A stretch of DNA of 64,000 nucleotides from Thermosphaera sp. (GCA_038827615.1 JAWBNK010000001.1:372290-436289); one strand, 5' to 3'; numbered from the stretch's first letter, positions 42,077 through 51,627 are shown. Notes: a model not told the origin generated them from the sequence alone. Numbers and translations are program-made.

Positions 42077-43330
42077 TTAAGGGAGAAGCCTCGTGCGATC
42101 CCTCACGAACAGGATCGCCTCTCTCACATTATCCAGTTTGAGCATTTTCATCAGCAAACGTTCAACTCCTAGGCCGAATCCGCCATGTGGAGGAATACCA
42201 TATTTGAACGCTTCTAGGTAGAATTCAAAGTCCTCCGGTTTTAACCCCTTAAGAGTCAGTGCTTCAATGAGCTTGTCGTATCGATGTTCTCTCTGACCGC
42301 CGCTAGCTATCTCCAACCCCTCATAATCGAGGTCAAACTTTCTAGTGTAAACCCCATCCTCCTCCCTCATGTAGTAAAACCCTGTCGCACTCCAAGGAAA
42401 ACCTACTATGAAGTAAAGGGGATATCCTTTTTCCGACATTATCTCGCCCAACTTTTTTTCGGCGTGGTCTGGGAGGTCTTCGGCCTCCGAAACCTCTATC
42501 CCCTCGCTGACGAGGATGTCGACTACTTCTTTGAATTTTAATTTTTTAAATGGAGGAGTTATCCTATCTAGATTGACTCCCAGGGTATCCAGGTCTTGTT
42601 GATTATTCTTTACAACATAATTTACTATGTACGATACGAGGTTTTCAAGCGTTTCCATCACGTCTTCTACTCCGTGGATAAATCCCTGCTCAACGTCTAT
42701 ACCCCATGACTCGTTTAAATGTCGTGGAGTGTTGAACTTTTCAGCTCTAAAATAAGGAGTGATCTCGTATACTCGGGGATAAGCATTCATCAATATTTGC
42801 TTGTACAGCTGAGGGCTTTGACTCAGATATGCCTGATACTCGAAGTATTCGACCTTAAACAAAGTGGCCCCTCCTTCCGCCCCTGCTGCAACTATCTTAG
42901 GTGTTTGAATTTCGTGGAATTCATTCGACCTCAAATATTCCCGCGCAGCGTGAAGCACGGACTCCCTTATGTTGAAGATTGCTTTCTCCAGCGGATTCCT
43001 GAGGAGGAGCCACCGATACTTGATCCGAGTGTCTAGGAGCGAAGGTACTTTTCCGGATGTATCTACAGGAAGGGGAGCTACGGGTTTTGAATACACGGTT
43101 AGTTTCGAAGCAATATATTCGGTGCCTCTTTTACTTCTCTGCTCTGGAGCAACCTCTCCCTCAAAGCACATTGCCGCGCCCACTTCTAGCGTTTTTGCAA
43201 TAGAGTAGAGTTCCGGCTCTCTTTCTTCTTTTAAAACCAACACATGGGGTTTTGTATTGGAGCTTGTGACTTCTAGTATGATTATCTTGCCGATATCCTT
43301 TTTTCTTAAAACCCAGCCGCATATTCGCAT
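42077..43330 (-). CDS. aspS: Aspartyl-tRNA synthetase (archaeal AspRS/AsnRS class IIb)
   Basis: Charges tRNA with aspartate. Residues 1-95 form a short OB-fold anticodon domain. The class II core has motif 2 (YFRAEKFNTPRHLNESWGID), SGGQREHRYDKL and motif 3 (GFGLGVERLLMKML). Compared with usual archaeal AspRS the N-terminus lacks about 20 residues (the R-T-H start) and the OB domain is degenerate; a stop lies just upstream, so this is real. The residues HLNESWGID differ from the usual HLNEFTSID, so tRNA or amino-acid specificity (Asp or Asn, or both) should be regarded as open. Confidence 0.85.
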   Translation of the reverse strand: MRICGWVLRKKDIGKIIILEVTSSNTKPHVLVLKEEREPELYSIAKTLEVGAAMCFEGEVAPEQRSKRGTEYIASKLTVYSKPVAPLPVDTSGKVPSLLDTRIKYRWLLLRNPLEKAIFNIRESVLHAAREYLRSNEFHEIQTPKIVAAGAEGGATLFKVEYFEYQAYLSQSPQLYKQILMNAYPRVYEITPYFRAEKFNTPRHLNESWGIDVEQGFIHGVEDVMETLENLVSYIVNYVVKNNQQDLDTLGVNLDRITPPFKKLKFKEVVDILVSEGIEVSEAEDLPDHAEKKLGEIMSEKGYPLYFIVGFPWSATGFYYMREEDGVYTRKFDLDYEGLEIASGGQREHRYDKLIEALTLKGLKPEDFEFYLEAFKYGIPPHGGFGLGVERLLMKMLKLDNVREAILFVRDRTRLLP

Positions 43331-43592
43331 ATCCTTCCCCGGCTCAGTTTAATTTAACAAACCCGAGATTTTTAAACAGCTATTATACCTAACCGACCCT
43401 CTACAATCAGTATTTAATAGGTGGAAGGTTTCAACATTCAGGGGATTTCAGCAGAGGCAATTACGAAAAGTGGTCCCAAATTGACGACATTTAAAGGCAA
43501 TATCTTGAGGACCCTGTGCATTGAGAAATCGCATAAAAATTTCGCATATCAAACTTATTAAGTCGAAGATTAACATATATAAGTGGGCTAAA
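43331..43592. other. Gene-free spacer before the three-way-junction RNA
   Basis: I see no credible reading frame here on either strand. The stretch holds AT-rich promoter-like parts: CTTATTAAG at 43554-43562, whose expected start lies near 43583, and TTAACATATATAAG at 43570-43583, whose expected start lies near 43603. Either could serve the RNA that follows. The part next to 43330 would carry the promoter of the AspRS gene. Confidence 0.5.
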
Positions 43593-43719
43593 TGCCTACA
43601 CCCTGCTCACCAGACACCCGGTCTAGTTGGATCAGCTGAAAGGTCCGGCAAAACCGGGTGCCCAAGGGCAGGGTGGCGAGGGGCGTCTCGGGGCGAGTCT
43701 GGAGGGACGTCCGTAGGCA
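43593..43719 (+). ncRNA. Three-way-junction structured RNA of unknown family
   Basis: A GC-rich 127-base element in an AT-rich gap folds by perfect complementarity. P1 is TGCCTAC 43593-43599 with GTAGGCA 43713-43719 (7 bp). P2 is ACCCTGC 43600-43606 with GCAGGGT 43668-43674 (7 bp). P3 is CACCCGGT 43615-43622 with ACCGGGTG 43653-43660 (8 bp). P4 is GGATC 43629-43633 with GGTCC 43642-43646, and P5 is GGGCGTC 43681-43687 with GACGTCC 43706-43712 (7 bp, one G-U). P1 encloses two arms, like 5S rRNA in outline, but the conserved 5S loop C is absent. RNase P, SRP and known riboswitch signatures are also not seen. A T-rich tail follows. Confidence 0.7.
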
Positions 43720-43730
43720 GGCCATGCAAC

Positions 43731-43743
43731 TATTATTTTTATT
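43731..43743 (+). terminator. T-rich terminator of the structured RNA
   Basis: TATTATTTTTATT begins eleven bases after the closing stem of the RNA. T runs of this kind suffice for intrinsic termination in crenarchaea. This supports a discrete small RNA rather than a leader of the next gene, whose ATG lies 55 bases further on. Confidence 0.5.
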
Positions 43744-43797
43744 CTCGGACTTCATTTCCTAATTGGTAAACAATAAATTAACCAGGGAGACTCAGAC

Positions 43798-44640
43798 ATG
43801 AAAAAGACTAAATCTTTTAAGCAATGCTTGGTGAGGTCGAAGAAAAACCTCACCCTATCCTTCGGGGCTATCATGATAGTTATTATCTTATTGTATAATA
43901 TTCCTCCCATTCAAGTTGGTGATTATTCTATCACGATAAGCATATCTCCTTCGGATTATATCATAAGATTCAAAATTGTGAACATCACGGTTTTTACATC
44001 ACCACCTAATGACAGCCTCAGCATTAAACTGATTATCAGAGGACTGCTCAACGCAACCATAGCTACTATTCCATTAATTTATGGGCAATTCTTCTACGAT
44101 CTCAACCTTGTATATGAAGCTTCAGTAGCCAATTTCTCGTTTTCCCCTAATATCGATGTTATGTTGGATTTAGGGATTCCGGGATATCATCCAGCCATAA
44201 CGACATACGCTTATCACACAAGAGAGGGTTATTGGGAGCTGAGATTTCAATCTCCAGGTTATCTCGACGCGTACGCCGAACTCTACCTTTTGCAAAAGGA
44301 CCCAAGCATCAGCGTTCAAAATAATGGAGATTTAACAGGGCTGTTAATAATTACAGCGAAGTCTGATAATCACACCATAGTTAAGAGTGCTCAAGTTTCT
44401 CCTCGAGAAGAAATTAGACTGCTTTTAGAGGGCTACTACTTGAGAACCGATATGAATGCGAGGCTCTGCTACCTTAGAGCGGTTGTTTGCTTTAATTATA
44501 GTGAGAATCGCTTGTTTTTTGTATTAAGAGATAATTTATTATTGGTATTGACCCCGCTACTGTTGGCTGAAGTCATTCATCTGCTTCGCACTTGTAAAAG
44601 TGGAGGACGGGGCTCCGTTAAAAGAACTAAAAAGATTTAA
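43798..44640 (+). CDS. Membrane protein with external beta domain, unknown
   Basis: A 280-residue protein: basic N-terminus, membrane helix (about 20-37, FGAIMIVIILLYNIPPI), an external beta-rich domain of about 200 residues with N-x-S/T sites (NVTVFT-like, NATIATI, NFSFSP), a second helix (about 247-263) and a basic tail (RGSVKRTKKI). It precedes the ABC-transporter binding protein by 40 bases, but that gene has its own TATA box overlapping this stop. No family recognised; an accessory surface protein of the transporter is possible. Confidence 0.6.
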   Translation: MKKTKSFKQCLVRSKKNLTLSFGAIMIVIILLYNIPPIQVGDYSITISISPSDYIIRFKIVNITVFTSPPNDSLSIKLIIRGLLNATIATIPLIYGQFFYDLNLVYEASVANFSFSPNIDVMLDLGIPGYHPAITTYAYHTREGYWELRFQSPGYLDAYAELYLLQKDPSISVQNNGDLTGLLIITAKSDNHTIVKSAQVSPREEIRLLLEGYYLRTDMNARLCYLRAVVCFNYSENRLFFVLRDNLLLVLTPLLLAEVIHLLRTCKSGGRGSVKRTKKI

Positions 44641-44643
44641 ATA
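44636..44643 (+). promoter_or_regulatory. TATA box of the ABC transporter binding-protein gene
   Basis: TTTAAATA overlaps the stop codon of the preceding gene and lies about 41 bases before ATG 44681. A start near 44665 leaves a short leader with GGTTGGTGT before the ATG. This allows strong separate expression of the binding protein. Confidence 0.5.
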
Positions 44644-44680
44644 TTAATCACCAATAACAATATATCGGTTGGTGTAACCT

Positions 44681-47431
44681 ATGAGGAAGTTAATATTAGC
44701 CTTAATAATCCCAATACTAGTAATATCAATGTTATATATTCCTACACCAGCTCAGGCGGAAGTTGTGAAAGGTCCGGCAAGCGACAAGGTTATAATGAAA
44801 AGAGTTCCAATCGACCAAGTACCTGATGCTATTAGAAACAAGGATATCGATTTATACATCTACAGTTTAAGACCAGCGCAAGCTGAGGCGTTGAAGGGTA
44901 TTGAGGGAGTCGTCTTCTATCAAGCTCCATCGGGATTGATTGATATTATCTTGAACCCTGCTCCTGTCGCAGTAGAGGTTCTTCCTGGGACCCTGGATGC
45001 TATCGCGGCGGCGGCGAGAATAGGTGTACCCAAAGATGCTGTAGTTGGGTTGAAGACCAATGGAACACACACTTTCGTGTACTTAGGTGCTAAGCCAGGA
45101 GTGGGCGTTAACCCATTTGCATTCAAAGAAGTCAGATTCGCCATGAACTACCTGGTTGATAGAGAGACTGCGGCATTCACTATCTTGAAGGGTTATGCAG
45201 TACCCATGTACACGTTCCTAAGCCAGTTTGACCCTGACTACTCAATTATTGCTGATATTATCGCTATGAACGAGTTCAGATACGACCCATCGTATGCTGA
45301 TCAATTAATTACTCAAGTTCTTCAGCGCGTTGGTGCTGCCAAGTCTGGAGGCAAATGGCTCTATGATGATCAACCAATTTCGTTGAAATTCATCATTCGT
45401 ATTGAAGACGAGAGATACGACATAGGTAACATGATTGCAACCGATCTCGAATTACTAGGTTTTGACGTTCAAAGAATACCCATGAGATTTGCCGACGCAA
45501 TTGCAACGTTGTATGGAACCGACCCGGCCGAGTTCCAGTGGCACATGTACACTGAGGGCTGGGGTAAGAGCGGCATTGACAAATACGATGCTGGAACGAT
45601 AGCTCAATTCTGTGCCCCTTGGGTAGGTTATATGCCGGGGTGGCAGGAACCGACATTCTGGAACTATGAGCACCCCGAGATAGACGATATTACATTGAAG
45701 ATCTACCAATCTCAATACAAGAGCAAGGCAGAGAGAGATGAGCTATATAGAAATGGTACTCGACTCTGCATTGAAGAGTCAATAAGAGTCTGGGTTGTTA
45801 CACGACTTGATACATGGGTCGCATGGGACTATGTTAAAGGATTGACCAGAGATCTTGGAGCTGGATTGAGAGGTATATGGAACCTGCGTGAAGCCTACGT
45901 CGAGGGAAGGGCTGACAAGACGTTGAGAGTTGGACACCTATGGGTATGGACGTCCACCAGTGAGTGGAACATTTGGGGAGGATTTACTGATGTATACAGT
46001 GTAGACTGGGAGAGAGTCACGTATGATCCTTCTGTATGGAACCACCCGTTCAATGGTTTGCCAATACCGTTTAGGTCTAACTACGTAGTAATAACTGCAG
46101 GACCGGAGGGTAATATGACAGTTCCAACTACCGCGAAAATATTTGACGCCAATACGGACTCCTGGGTAAACGTACCTGAGGGAACCACGGCAGTCAGTAA
46201 AGTAGTCTTCGACTTGAGCAAATACCTCGACGCGAAATGGCACAACGGCATCCAGATCAAGATGGCTGATATAATTGGATACATAGCAATGATATATGAC
46301 TTAGTGTATGATCCGTACTATAAGACTTTAGAGTCACGCATAGTCTCCAACACTCAGCCGTGGCTCGACACCGTCAAGGGATGGGAGTTCGACGCTGTTA
46401 ATAAGAGAATGACGGTGTATGTTGATTACTGGCACTTCGACGAAAACTACATTGCAAGCTGGGCAACAGTGACTCCTATAAATCCATTGGAGATACACGT
46501 TGCAACTTTCGAGCTGGCGTTAGACAAGAGAAATGAGACAAACCTCGTTCTCTACAGAAGATCGGGATACCAGACCTTCAGCTTGGTATACCCGGACCAT
46601 GTAACTCTCGTAAAGAACACTCTTCAAACCTACAGCAACAATGCAGCCGTCCTCGCCAAGGCCAACAAATATGCTGACGGATTATTAACAATGGATGAGT
46701 GGAACCAGAGGATCCAAGCAGATCTGAACTGGATTAACACTTACAACTTAGCATGGATCAGCAACGGACCATTCATGCTGACGAAGATGGACACGGTGGC
46801 CAACGAGGGAGAGATGACTGCATATAGAGACCCAACATATCCGTTTAAGCCAGGAGACTGGTATTTCGGATCACCAACGCCTTCGGCAGTTAGATCTGTC
46901 TCAATAGTATCAGACATACCTAACAAGATAATACCCGGTAGAAGTACCATTGTAAACATCGAGGTATCCGGTATTCCACCATTATATGTCAAGTATATGT
47001 TGAGGGATCCATCTGGCCAAATATTAGCATTCGCAGATGCGGCCAAGATAGACGACTTCAACTTCAGAATCACTTTAGAACCCGAGTTGACCGCTGAATT
47101 ACAATACGGTACAAAGTATACTCTACAGTTGATTGTGACTTCAGACGTTGTAGCGACTCCTGAAATAGCTAAGATACCCTTGGATGTGGCAACCTATGCT
47201 GAAGTGTTGAATCTCCAGCAAGAAGCCTTCCAGCGGGCAATTAGCCAGTTAGAGGCTAGGATTCAAGGATTAAGCAACAAGATCGATGCGTTGCCCAAGC
47301 CTGCGTTACCAGAGGATGTTGCGGCGTTAAAGAACACTGTCGACTCACTGAGTACGGTAGTATATGCGACCCTAGGATTGGTCGTTGTAACTCTAATCGT
47401 GTCCATAATACCCTTGATTAAGAAGAAATAA
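44681..47431 (+). CDS. Family-5 ABC transporter substrate-binding protein, membrane-anchored
   Basis: A 916-residue extracellular binding protein of the oligopeptide/dipeptide (SBP_bac_5) type; in archaea such proteins may take peptides or oligosaccharides. It has a signal peptide (1-27, ending TPAQAE), a long bilobal body with the family features FKEVRFAMNYLVDRE and YPFKPGDW-like ends, and a beta domain (about 740-830). A coiled coil (AISQLEARIQGLSNKIDAL) leads to one C-terminal helix and KKK, which tethers it to the membrane. The C-terminal stalk plus helix is the common crenarchaeal solution in the absence of lipoprotein anchors. The permease and ATPase genes follow. Confidence 0.9.
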   Translation: MRKLILALIIPILVISMLYIPTPAQAEVVKGPASDKVIMKRVPIDQVPDAIRNKDIDLYIYSLRPAQAEALKGIEGVVFYQAPSGLIDIILNPAPVAVEVLPGTLDAIAAAARIGVPKDAVVGLKTNGTHTFVYLGAKPGVGVNPFAFKEVRFAMNYLVDRETAAFTILKGYAVPMYTFLSQFDPDYSIIADIIAMNEFRYDPSYADQLITQVLQRVGAAKSGGKWLYDDQPISLKFIIRIEDERYDIGNMIATDLELLGFDVQRIPMRFADAIATLYGTDPAEFQWHMYTEGWGKSGIDKYDAGTIAQFCAPWVGYMPGWQEPTFWNYEHPEIDDITLKIYQSQYKSKAERDELYRNGTRLCIEESIRVWVVTRLDTWVAWDYVKGLTRDLGAGLRGIWNLREAYVEGRADKTLRVGHLWVWTSTSEWNIWGGFTDVYSVDWERVTYDPSVWNHPFNGLPIPFRSNYVVITAGPEGNMTVPTTAKIFDANTDSWVNVPEGTTAVSKVVFDLSKYLDAKWHNGIQIKMADIIGYIAMIYDLVYDPYYKTLESRIVSNTQPWLDTVKGWEFDAVNKRMTVYVDYWHFDENYIASWATVTPINPLEIHVATFELALDKRNETNLVLYRRSGYQTFSLVYPDHVTLVKNTLQTYSNNAAVLAKANKYADGLLTMDEWNQRIQADLNWINTYNLAWISNGPFMLTKMDTVANEGEMTAYRDPTYPFKPGDWYFGSPTPSAVRSVSIVSDIPNKIIPGRSTIVNIEVSGIPPLYVKYMLRDPSGQILAFADAAKIDDFNFRITLEPELTAELQYGTKYTLQLIVTSDVVATPEIAKIPLDVATYAEVLNLQQEAFQRAISQLEARIQGLSNKIDALPKPALPEDVAALKNTVDSLSTVVYATLGLVVVTLIVSIIPLIKKK

Positions 47432-47519
47432 CAATTTTAAACACACTTTTTTTCCACGAAAAATTTTTATTTTCCTTCTTTATAAGGGTTAAAGGTAAAT
47501 AATTAACCGGTGAAAGGTT

Positions 47520-48623
47520 GTGCCTGGAGCAGGTTACGTTATTGCTAGACGTGGTTTAATACTACTGTTTTCATACGTAATGATCATAATTGTTGTAGCC
47601 GCTGTGATGGAGGCTACAGGGTATACGCAAAGGATATATGAATCAATAGTGAGAGAGTCTGTACAGGCAGAAATTCAAGCACTGGTTAGAGCAGGGCGGC
47701 AACTATCCCCTACTGAGTTGGAACAGTTGAGAAAGGACTTGGAGGTTTATTACAGTAAAATGTATGGTTTGATCGATGAAGAAGGAAATCCTATACCGCC
47801 TTATGTTCGAATGTGGATTCTCGTGAAAAATGCATTAACATTCAACCTGGGTAAGGCAACTAAGGAAAGCGTTGCCCAGCTTGCCAGCAGGCTCCCTCCG
47901 GTGCCTGTTAACGAATTAATAGCGACCGTCCTTCCAAGAACGGTGGTAATGATTACGGTGGCAGATATTATAATGGCAGCTATTGCCTTAAGCCTTGCAC
48001 CAAGAATCGCTTATAGGCACGGCGGATTACTTGATAGAGCCATAATCTCATACTTTGCCATATTCAATGCGATACCCTTATGGTGGCTTGCCATGATATT
48101 AATTTTAATACTTGGTTATCAATTGAGAATATTCCCAACCAATATGAGGCCAGTTTCAACATATATGATGACTTTTTGGAATGACCCTGTGAATAACTTT
48201 GTGCAGATCGCATACTACGCTGCATTGCCGATAATAACTATAGTCGTTGCAGGCTTGGGCGGATGGTTATACAGCGTGAGAGCCATGGTATTAAGGATCG
48301 TCAGAGAGGATTATGTAGTAGTGGCAAAGGCTAAGGGACTCCCAGAGCGTGACATAGCCAGAAAATACATACTCAGAGTAGCAATATCTCCTGTGCTAAC
48401 ATCGGTGATCTTGTCACTAGCGTATTCCTTGGGAGGATACATTATAACTGAATCAGTATTCGATTGGCCAGGCATGGGCTCCCTGTACTATGCAGCGCTA
48501 ACCACTGGTGACACGCCGACGGTCATAGGATTGTTCGTAGTAACTGTAGGAGTTTACGTAATTGCCAGATTTATCTTGGAAATCTTATATATCGTTCTTG
48601 ACCCACGTGTTAGGGCGAGATAG
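47520..48623 (+). CDS. ABC transporter permease (DppB/OppB type)
   Basis: A 367-residue membrane component. The first helix (about 8-27) is followed by an external insertion of about 110 residues (EIQALVRAGRQLSPTELEQL), larger than in bacterial DppB. Then come five helices and the cytoplasmic EAA loop EDYVVVAKAKGLPERDIARK, which contacts the ATPase. GTG start behind GGTGAAAGG. It is followed 11 bases later by the second permease. Confidence 0.92.
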   Translation: MPGAGYVIARRGLILLFSYVMIIIVVAAVMEATGYTQRIYESIVRESVQAEIQALVRAGRQLSPTELEQLRKDLEVYYSKMYGLIDEEGNPIPPYVRMWILVKNALTFNLGKATKESVAQLASRLPPVPVNELIATVLPRTVVMITVADIIMAAIALSLAPRIAYRHGGLLDRAIISYFAIFNAIPLWWLAMILILILGYQLRIFPTNMRPVSTYMMTFWNDPVNNFVQIAYYAALPIITIVVAGLGGWLYSVRAMVLRIVREDYVVVAKAKGLPERDIARKYILRVAISPVLTSVILSLAYSLGGYIITESVFDWPGMGSLYYAALTTGDTPTVIGLFVVTVGVYVIARFILEILYIVLDPRVRAR

Positions 48624-48634
48624 AGGTGGTTTAA

Positions 48635-50563
48635 ATGGCAGGGAAGAAGGAACTCACACTAGCTGACAAGATATCTCTTAAGTTAATCAGGCCTATGAAG
48701 AATGTGATCAAGGATTTGCTGAGATATTGGACTGGTAGGGTAGGTCTTGTGATATTGTTGGCATTGATAGGCATATCTATTTATGCTATGGTGGCCCTCC
48801 CGCAGGGCTTTGTAGCAAGATGGGAGAGCGCTTCGTACTGGGATGAAAATCCTCAATGGGCGCCTCCAACCTGGGTATCAGCTTTTGGGTTCCCCGTTGC
48901 GGAAGGTTCTATAATTTCCAAGACAATGCCTGATGAGCCATTGAGTGTAGAAGGAGGTAGATTTATTGTAAGATATGTTGGTGTCTACAAGTTGGAACAG
49001 CCGGCATTCCCTCAGGACCTGGTATTGAAACTCACGGGATTGAAGATAGCAAATATATCAGGAACTATTTACGTTCCACACGTCTATTTATACATAAAGA
49101 GGCCTGACGGATCATTAATAGATATGTTCGAATCAGATATAGTTGTTGGAGGCAATGAGACCATAGGATTCGTAGCTACTAGGGATACAAAGCCAGATAT
49201 CTACGATTTATGGAGGATATCCAGTTCACTGGTCTCATATTACAACTTTTCGATTCCAGTAGATATTGTAGGAAACAATGTCACTCTTCAGAGGATCGGG
49301 GAGTCAATCATTATTAGCCGCTTGAGAGATGAAGTCAGATTAAAAAGGTCCGCACTCGTCTTTGGGGTTCCATCAATAACCGTTACCAAGAGAGATCAAA
49401 CCCCAATGGTTCAAAGCATATCGGCCTCTCTGGAGACATTAATATCTCAAATAGAAATCGATAATGACCAAGTAGCTATGGTAAAAGAGAGATTAATAGA
49501 AAGCAAGAACTCCCTTGATTCTTTGTTGGAAGGAGACAAGACATTAACAGAGTATCTCGCAACACTGGAGAGAGTGAGCGCTAATTTAACTCAGACATGG
49601 AAAATCGCTTTTGCAGACCTCCTATTAGATTCAAAACAGTTAAGTGATTTAGAGAGCATTATTCGATCAATAAATAGATATATTGAGCAATTATACACTA
49701 CGGACGCGTTTTATGAAATTAAGATAACGTCGACACCGCTAACTGGAAGATACGAGTTTAACGTTATTATAACATACACGGCGAAGGAGGAGTTAAGGGA
49801 TGTAGTATCGATACCTGCAAGTGAGGTTAGAATTATCGTAAAAGGAAACGCGTATGGAATGTTAGGAACCGATGACCTAGGGAGAGACCTATACCAGGTG
49901 TTAATATATGGAACACCAATAGCTTTAGCCATAGGATTAACTACGGCGATTATCACGACATTTCTCGGAGTATTTGCGGGAATAACCAGCGGATACTACG
50001 GGGGTTTCATAGATGAGGTAATCCAGAGATTGGCGGATATCATAGGGAACATACCAACATTACCAATACTGATTATCTTGGCTCAGATTGCACAGACCCA
50101 GTATGCTGCTTATGGAACAGAAGTTAGGGCTTTAATGACCATTCTAACCATCATAGGTGTGCTTATAGTGTTTGGATGGGGCGGTCTAGCAATAACGGTG
50201 CGAGCTATGACACTCTCGATAAAGGAGGAGCCATACATTGATGCTGCAAAGGCATTGGGCGCGAGTAATTCGAGGATAATATTTAAGCATATATTCCCGC
50301 AGGTTGCCATGTATGCTAGCGCCTCTCTAGTAGCGAGCGTACCAGGAGCCATATTGAGTGAGGCGGGCTTAAGCGTACTAGGCATCAGGCATGGTTGGCC
50401 AACCTGGGGTGCTATACTATCCAGAGCTAGAGACACTGGTAGATACGACATATGGTGGTGGATTTTACCGCCCGGAATTATGTTGTCATTAACGTCGCTA
50501 GCTTTCATACTGCTCGGATTGGCCGTTGAGAAAATTGTGGAACCAAGGCTAAGGACCCTTTAA
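48635..50563 (+). CDS. ABC transporter permease (DppC/OppC type) with large external insertion
   Basis: At 642 residues it is about twice the usual length of DppC. After the first helix (about 35-55) there is an external insertion of roughly 330 residues: a beta domain (DLVLKLTGLKIANISGTIYV) and a helical hairpin (SLETLISQIEIDNDQVAMVK). The transport part begins with YGMLGTDDLGRDLYQVLIYG, the family entry motif, and includes the EAA loop EEPYIDAAKALGASNSRIIF. The insertion could dock the binding protein or its cargo. The stop overlaps the convergent radical SAM gene by 4 bases. Confidence 0.92.
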   Translation: MAGKKELTLADKISLKLIRPMKNVIKDLLRYWTGRVGLVILLALIGISIYAMVALPQGFVARWESASYWDENPQWAPPTWVSAFGFPVAEGSIISKTMPDEPLSVEGGRFIVRYVGVYKLEQPAFPQDLVLKLTGLKIANISGTIYVPHVYLYIKRPDGSLIDMFESDIVVGGNETIGFVATRDTKPDIYDLWRISSSLVSYYNFSIPVDIVGNNVTLQRIGESIIISRLRDEVRLKRSALVFGVPSITVTKRDQTPMVQSISASLETLISQIEIDNDQVAMVKERLIESKNSLDSLLEGDKTLTEYLATLERVSANLTQTWKIAFADLLLDSKQLSDLESIIRSINRYIEQLYTTDAFYEIKITSTPLTGRYEFNVIITYTAKEELRDVVSIPASEVRIIVKGNAYGMLGTDDLGRDLYQVLIYGTPIALAIGLTTAIITTFLGVFAGITSGYYGGFIDEVIQRLADIIGNIPTLPILIILAQIAQTQYAAYGTEVRALMTILTIIGVLIVFGWGGLAITVRAMTLSIKEEPYIDAAKALGASNSRIIFKHIFPQVAMYASASLVASVPGAILSEAGLSVLGIRHGWPTWGAILSRARDTGRYDIWWWILPPGIMLSLTSLAFILLGLAVEKIVEPRLRTL

Positions 50564-51627
50564 ATCTTCTCAACTATTTTTCCAACATATATTCCGTCCT
50601 TGTCTTCTATTATTTTAACCGCGTATCTTGCTCCAACTTTTATATAAACGTTTTTCCCAGGAATCATAGTAATCAAACGTTTATGCCTTCCCAAGGTTAT
50701 ACCAATTAATTCTCCCTTTAGCCAACCTTTCGCTATAGTTTCAGCTCCCACGATATCTCCTTTTTTGTAAACAATCGGGATTTTATTATCGTAGACCATG
50801 CCCCATTCTTTCATGGTCCACTTGACTCGTATTCCAGTTCTTCTTTCTAGACTCTCAAGCCAGTTGAAAAACTGTGCCCAAGACACCGGTTTAATACGCA
50901 GTCTGTTTCTCCCGTATTTATGCTCGTTAAATTTTTGAACAGTGACGGGAGGCCACTTTTTACCAGCTCCTATATTCAAAGCCCACTCTAGTATTTTCTC
51001 GATCTCTTCGTCATTCCATCCTGGAAGCCAGAGGGGGGTAACATGAAGGTCGATGCTTGTTTCTTTTGTTATATATTCTGCTAATTTTGCAACTCTCAGC
51101 GGATTGTATGATTGTAGCCCATAAAGGATTCTCGCTTTTTCAATGCTAAATGTATCGAAGCTTAGGTTAACTCGATCCAATCCGGAATCCCACAGCTTAT
51201 TGATAGTCTTTTCAGATAAAGGAGCACCGTGGGTTTCTAAAGCCACGCTCTTAACTTTTGGGTGGTTTTTTAAAGATTTCACAAGGTCATAGATAAATGG
51301 ATAAGTCAATCCTTCACCCACTGTATCTATTAATACTTCGATAGGAGCAGTCTTGACGGAAGCAACTTCATTAAGGGACTTTAATATAACTTCTGGGTCA
51401 GCGATGAATTCAGCCCCCCTATAACTAGAGTATAGACCTGCATCAACGCTACAAAACGCGCAATTCATGGGGCAGATTGTAGTTGGCCGAACTTGAATCA
51501 CATTAGTACCTCTATCGATCACTCCGAAGGCTATGTGGCCTAGTCCTGGGAGTCCTGGCGGCAGGTAGTAAACCGGTTTGGACCCAAATTTTCCTATCTC
51601 TTGCAGAAACCCCATATCCCTGTTCAC
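50560..51627 (-). CDS. Radical SAM protein with TRAM-like C-terminal domain
   Basis: A radical S-adenosylmethionine enzyme. The cluster-binding motif is C-x3-C-x2-C in TICPMNCAFCSVD (Cys52, 56, 59). The barrel carries VLIDTVGEGLTYP and VNLSFDT, and the last 60 residues form a beta barrel (GDIVGAETIAKGWLKGELIG, YIKVGARYAVKIIE) like TRAM/OB domains that bind RNA. The substrate is unknown; an RNA modification is plausible. It is inserted on the opposite strand between the permease and ATPase genes of the transporter. GTG start at 51627, or ATG 12 bases later. Confidence 0.85.
   Translation of the reverse strand: MNRDMGFLQEIGKFGSKPVYYLPPGLPGLGHIAFGVIDRGTNVIQVRPTTICPMNCAFCSVDAGLYSSYRGAEFIADPEVILKSLNEVASVKTAPIEVLIDTVGEGLTYPFIYDLVKSLKNHPKVKSVALETHGAPLSEKTINKLWDSGLDRVNLSFDTFSIEKARILYGLQSYNPLRVAKLAEYITKETSIDLHVTPLWLPGWNDEEIEKILEWALNIGAGKKWPPVTVQKFNEHKYGRNRLRIKPVSWAQFFNWLESLERRTGIRVKWTMKEWGMVYDNKIPIVYKKGDIVGAETIAKGWLKGELIGITLGRHKRLITMIPGKNVYIKVGARYAVKIIEDKDGIYVGKIVEKI

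Noticed and set aside
43593-43719. 5S rRNA
   Set aside because: The three-way outline and length fit, but the conserved loop C sequence around GAACCCGGAAG and the loop E pattern are missing.
43521-43769. Open frame of 82 codons on the plus strand
   Set aside because: It coincides with the perfectly paired RNA at 43593-43719, has an unnatural Gly/Arg/Ser-rich composition and no ribosome site.
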